From: GW2011-AR18 sp038046085
GTDB lineage: Archaea > Nanobdellota > Nanobdellia > SCGC-AAA011-G17 > GW2011-AR18
Direction: 5' to 3'
Length of the DNA: 32,621 nucleotides
NCBI GenBank assembly: GCA_038046085.1
Contig: JBBSWW010000009.1
Coordinates: forward strand, 1-32,621
Shown: piece by piece, positions 29,863 through 32,621 of the stretch
Layout of the letters: each line of letters begins with the position of its first letter
Numbering within the stretch: the stretch's first letter is position 1
Notes under the pieces: model-generated
What the model saw: the letters and a program-made list of their open reading frames with translations, nothing else
Database searches by the model: none
What the model was told of the DNA's origin: nothing
Program-made: the position numbers and the translations under genes

Positions 29863-30825
29863 GTGGCAGACGATAAAGCACTAGACATTGTACATATAGA
29901 TAGAGATAAAGTCTATTTATTAGGTAGTTCAGATATTAATGTTAAAGATTTTGAAAAAGGTTTTAGTCTGATTAATACTGTTAATTTACAGGAAGGTTCT
30001 GATTTAGGTGATTTAGTTGTTACTTCAAGAGATAATGGCAGTAATTTTTATCTTTGCAGACCTAAAAATCAAGAAGATCCACTTTTCAAATCTTTAGATC
30101 CAAGACTAGAATCACTTTATGGAAGATTGGAAAAATTGCGGCCAGTAACTAGAGATCCTCAGATATTCCAGACTGTAAAGGAATTAGAAAAGATACTTAG
30201 AGAAGAAAAAAAAGTTCATGCTGAAGTGAAAGCAAGAAATGATCCTTTAATTTATGCTCCAGGTCAAAGTGATGATTATATTCATGTTAGAATGGAATTA
30301 AACAGGGCAAAAGATGTTATTGATGTTTTGTCTGAAGAGAATATAAGACGTGCTGAGATGATGAATGATCTGAAGTCAGTTCCTTTAGCTTATGATAATG
30401 AATTGGATAAGATGACCAGGGAAAAATATGGACCTCTTCTGGATGATAAGTGTAAATTATTATTTGCTGTTGGCGAACATTCTATGCTTACACTAATTTA
30501 CAAGATGGTGGATACTGATAATAAAAAAGGACTTAACTTTAGGATTCCATTATTCGCTAATGCTTTGCTAAGATTCAGGGAAGAAGAGAGGGATTATGGT
30601 ATGAGTATGCTGGATGCATTATATGTAGGTATTGAAAAGTTTGGTCCATCCTTAAAAAAGGCTGCTCTAAATATGAAAGGTTCTAGAAAACTTTCTAATA
30701 AGTTTGTTTATAGAGCAAAACCAGGAGATCCCAATTATTCCGGAATAATTGCTAAAGCTAATAGAGAACCAATACCATCACCAACCCATGAAGACGGACT
30801 ATTGAATTATCGTTTCAGGATTTAA
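29863..30825 (+). CDS. Hypothetical protein, 320 aa, GTG start
   Basis: I place the start at GTG 29863 because a TATA box (TTTATATAT at 29832-29840) lies 23-31 nt upstream; the longer frame from 29782 runs through the lemA promoter. The protein is soluble and charged. It has a short beta-rich N-terminal part (IVHIDRDKVYLLGSSDI), a coiled-coil-prone middle (about residues 75-130, ELEKILREEKKVHAEVKAR) and a helical C-terminal half with GVEHS-like and FREEERDYGMSMLDAL segments. I do not recognise a family. The arginine-rich end (PTHEDGLLNYRFRI) is unusual. No signal peptide. Confidence 0.7.
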   Translation: MADDKALDIVHIDRDKVYLLGSSDINVKDFEKGFSLINTVNLQEGSDLGDLVVTSRDNGSNFYLCRPKNQEDPLFKSLDPRLESLYGRLEKLRPVTRDPQIFQTVKELEKILREEKKVHAEVKARNDPLIYAPGQSDDYIHVRMELNRAKDVIDVLSEENIRRAEMMNDLKSVPLAYDNELDKMTREKYGPLLDDKCKLLFAVGEHSMLTLIYKMVDTDNKKGLNFRIPLFANALLRFREEERDYGMSMLDALYVGIEKFGPSLKKAALNMKGSRKLSNKFVYRAKPGDPNYSGIIAKANREPIPSPTHEDGLLNYRFRI

Positions 30826-30898
30826 TTTAAATCTGACTCTTTATAGTATATACTTCTTAGACGTTATTCTTTAATAATCTTAAATCTATTAAGTCTGT

Positions 30899-30990
30899 AT
30901 GGAAAAAGAAACTAAGATAATTCAAAAAACAAATCCAGGAGATTCAAAAGCTTGGCTTCCTTGGTTAATACTTGGTATTATTGTTGTATT
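30899..30990 (+). CDS. Small membrane protein, cut by assembly gap
   Basis: Thirty codons precede the N run: a polar start MEKETKIIQKTNPGDSKAWL followed by a hydrophobic segment WLILGIIVV that looks like the beginning of a membrane helix. A TTTAATAATC element at 30870-30879, 25 nt upstream, supports a real promoter and start. The remainder is unknown; any frame read through the Ns is artificial. Confidence 0.5.
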
Positions 30991-31090
30991 NNNNNNNNNN
31001 NNNNNNNNNNNNNNNNNNNNNNNNNNNNNNNNNNNNNNNNNNNNNNNNNNNNNNNNNNNNNNNNNNNNNNNNNNNNNNNNNNNNNNNNNN
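30991..31090. other. Assembly gap (100 N)
   Basis: Exactly 100 unknown bases, the conventional placeholder for a scaffold gap of unknown size. It interrupts the small membrane protein on the plus strand and the NUDIX gene on the minus strand, so the true distance between them is unknown. Confidence 0.98.
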
Positions 31091-31425
31091 TATTCATCAA
31101 ATTCTTTTGTTGGTATTACTACATCTTCATGTTTTGATTTTACTTCAAAGCACATTCCTACTACATTGTTTCCGTCTGGTCTTATGAATGTAAAGTCTTT
31201 TAAGAATACTTTATGATTATCCTCTATATCCAATCCAGATTCCTCTTTTACCTCCCTTTTTAATGTCTCCATTATATTTTCTCCTCTTTCTAGTTTTCCT
31301 CCTGGGAATGACCATTTTCCTGGAAATGCTATCTCATTTGGACTTCTTTTTATTATTAAAAATTTATTTCCTTGGTTATTTTTTATAAAAGCAGTTATTG
31401 CAACAATATGGTGTTTGTTGTCCAT
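31091..31425 (-). CDS. NUDIX hydrolase, C-terminus lost in gap
   Basis: The first 111 residues are present. The Nudix box is perfect: G43-KLERG-E49, then REVKEESGL at 57-65. The preceding KFLIIKRSPNEIAFPGKWSFPGG resembles MutT/8-oxo-dGTPase-like members, and WSFPGG places the usual substrate strand before the box. Its likely role is hydrolysis of an (oxidised) nucleoside triphosphate or similar. It is better conserved at the motif than the NUDIX protein at 6207. It is divergent from the DUF2207 gene at 31504. Confidence 0.88.
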
Positions 31426-31474
31426 GTGTTTTTATTATATCTGTTATTAATAATTATTTCTATACTAAAAAAGA

Positions 31475-31483
31475 ATATAAACT
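31475..31483 (+). promoter_or_regulatory. TATA box of the DUF2207 gene
   Basis: ATATAAACT, 21-29 nt upstream of ATG 31504, compatible with a leaderless mRNA. Confidence 0.5.
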
Positions 31484-31503
31484 TCTCATTATCTTAATTC
31501 TTT

Positions 31504-32621
31504 ATGAAAAAATTATTTTTATTATTGTTTCTTATCTTAGCTTTATCTTTTGCAGTTTCAGCTAAGGATTATCATTGGGATAATATATCTACTCATTTAT
31601 ACATTAATGATGATGGTTCTGTTAATGTTATGGAATCTCAGTCTTTTGTTTTTAATGATTCTTTCACTTTTGCTTATCGTTATTTTCATTTTGACCAGAT
31701 TAGTTCTCTATCAGATATAAAGGTTTACGGAAAAAATAATACTGAGATTATTAACAAGGAAATATCTGATAAAGATAGTATGAAGTATGTTAAGTGGTTT
31801 TTCTATGCTAAAGATGAGAAAAGGACTTTTGTTCTTAATTATACAGTTGATGGCTTAGTTGAACATGGGCTATTGAAAGATAAGATTTTCTGGACTGCTG
31901 TTTTCAAGGATCATGAAAAAGATGTTAATTCAGCTCAGTTATTTGTTCATTTTCCTAAAGATGTTGATATCAATGATATTGGTTTTAGGACATCACCAGA
32001 CTCAGATTTCAAAGTTATAGACTCAAGGACTATTTTATTTTCATTGAACAATAATCTTAAACCTTATTCTGTTTTTGATGTTGAATTCAAATTTCCTAGA
32101 GGAGTGGTCGCTTTCACAATTTTTGACTTATTCATTATTATAATAGAAGTTATAGCGATTATATTAACAATTTTAATGCCTATATTTATTTTCTTTAAAT
32201 ATAAGAAAGAACATGATATACTTGGTAGGGATCCTGATGTTTCTGATAAGGATGTAAGTTCTTACAGGCTTGCAACTCTTAAGCCTGCTATTGCTGGTGT
32301 CATTCTTGATAACTCTGTTAGCATGCGTGAGATTATTGCTACTATTATTGATCTGGCACAGAGAGGTTATATTCATATTAATGATGAATCCTCAGGGTCA
32401 TTTTTTAAGTCTAAAAAATTTAGGTTAATTAAAACAAAAAATAATTTATCTTCATTAATGGATTATGAAAAAGTCATTATAGAGAGCATATTTGAATCTA
32501 AGAATGAGATTCTGATTTCTGATCTTAAGAATAAATTTTACAGAAAAGTTCCTAAAATTCAGGAGTTAATCTATAATCATGCTATAAACCTTAAGTTATA
32601 TGATAATGATCCTCGTGATAT
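31504..32621 (+). CDS. DUF2207 predicted membrane protein, 3' end outside window
   Basis: Reading from ATG 31504 the frame is open to the window end (372 codons). A signal peptide (MKKLFLLLFLILALSFAVSA) precedes an extracytoplasmic beta domain with DYHWDNISTHLYINDDGSVNVMESQSFVF, the characteristic DUF2207 opening, and YRYFHFDQI. A membrane helix (about 207-232, DLFIIIIEVIAIILTILMPIFIFFKY) is followed by the GRDPDVSDKDVSSYRLATLKPAIAGVILDNSVSMREIIATIIDLAQRGYIHI region, also typical. Function unknown. Such proteins commonly neighbour lemA, which lies about 1.7 kb upstream on the other strand. Shorter minus-strand frames here are shadows. Confidence 0.88.
   Translation, partial: MKKLFLLLFLILALSFAVSAKDYHWDNISTHLYINDDGSVNVMESQSFVFNDSFTFAYRYFHFDQISSLSDIKVYGKNNTEIINKEISDKDSMKYVKWFFYAKDEKRTFVLNYTVDGLVEHGLLKDKIFWTAVFKDHEKDVNSAQLFVHFPKDVDINDIGFRTSPDSDFKVIDSRTILFSLNNNLKPYSVFDVEFKFPRGVVAFTIFDLFIIIIEVIAIILTILMPIFIFFKYKKEHDILGRDPDVSDKDVSSYRLATLKPAIAGVILDNSVSMREIIATIIDLAQRGYIHINDESSGSFFKSKKFRLIKTKNNLSSLMDYEKVIIESIFESKNEILISDLKNKFYRKVPKIQELIYNHAINLKLYDNDPRD

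Noticed and set aside
30899..31425. Frames reading through the N run on both strands
   Set aside because: The gap size is a placeholder, so any frame continuity is meaningless; only the sequenced parts are annotated.
1..32621. CRISPR array, rRNA genes or other tRNAs
   Set aside because: I found no regularly spaced direct repeats, no rRNA-like sequence, and no second cloverleaf in the intergenic regions, all of which are under 300 bp.

Overview
This is an AT-rich window from an archaeon, most likely a DPANN lineage such as Woesearchaeota or Pacearchaeota. That placement is inferred from gene content, not from a marker phylogeny. The archaeal signs are TATA boxes centred 24-27 nt upstream of many start codons (largely leaderless transcription), an ABCE1/Rli1 ribosome-recycling factor, a tRNA-Thr with U73, secreted proteins rich in N-glycosylation sequons, and a class II ribonucleotide reductase carrying inteins. 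Bacterial-type genes (nrdR, htpX, lemA, pirin, NUDIX) are interspersed. The window holds a 100-N assembly gap at 30991-31090, and both outermost genes are cut by the window edge.

Layout. 1-4327: a truncated membrane-linked P-loop ATPase, an EamA transporter, and a redox/detoxification unit (FMN reductase then pirin, divergent from a PadR regulator). These are followed by tRNA-Thr(CGT), a 49-aa zinc-ribbon gene and a VapBC pair. 4425-6206: ABCE1 with a degenerate Fe-S domain. 6207-16927: a nucleotide-metabolism island. Its left arm is a tight minus-strand unit (ThyX-like tandem protein, thymidylate-kinase-like protein, HAD phosphatase, NUDIX hydrolase). Its right arm is a plus-strand unit (ParB-like protein, double-domain cytidine deaminase), then nrdR and the class II reductase nrdJ. 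Two NrdR-box-like sites 32 bp apart lie ahead of nrdR, and a repeated TAAAGAAT motif sits between the divergent arms.

16930-17480 is a decayed IS200/IS605 element with its end hairpins. 17598-19269 holds two exported cell-surface genes, the first with a G10 tract in its coding sequence. 19433-21226 is a thioredoxin interrupted by a 494-aa intein exactly at its first active-site cysteine. 21218-27386 holds small hypothetical genes, an acyl-transferase-like Ntn hydrolase, a shortened ThiI-like protein that lost its PP-loop, a second VapBC pair, a DUF255 thioredoxin-fold protein and a lipoprotein. 27477-32621 holds HtpX, an M23 peptidase, LemA, a hypothetical, a broken NUDIX gene at the gap and a truncated DUF2207 membrane protein.

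The strongest theme is deoxynucleotide supply. The window carries the reductase, its repressor, a likely electron donor (thioredoxin), and candidate downstream enzymes (deaminase, ThyX-like, kinase, phosphatase, NUDIX). All three inteins sit immediately before catalytic cysteines of the reductase/thioredoxin couple, so none of these active sites exists until splicing occurs. One reductase intein has an atypical Leu-Asp C-terminus. The island, its two candidate regulatory systems and the intein arrangement are the best candidates here for under-described biology.
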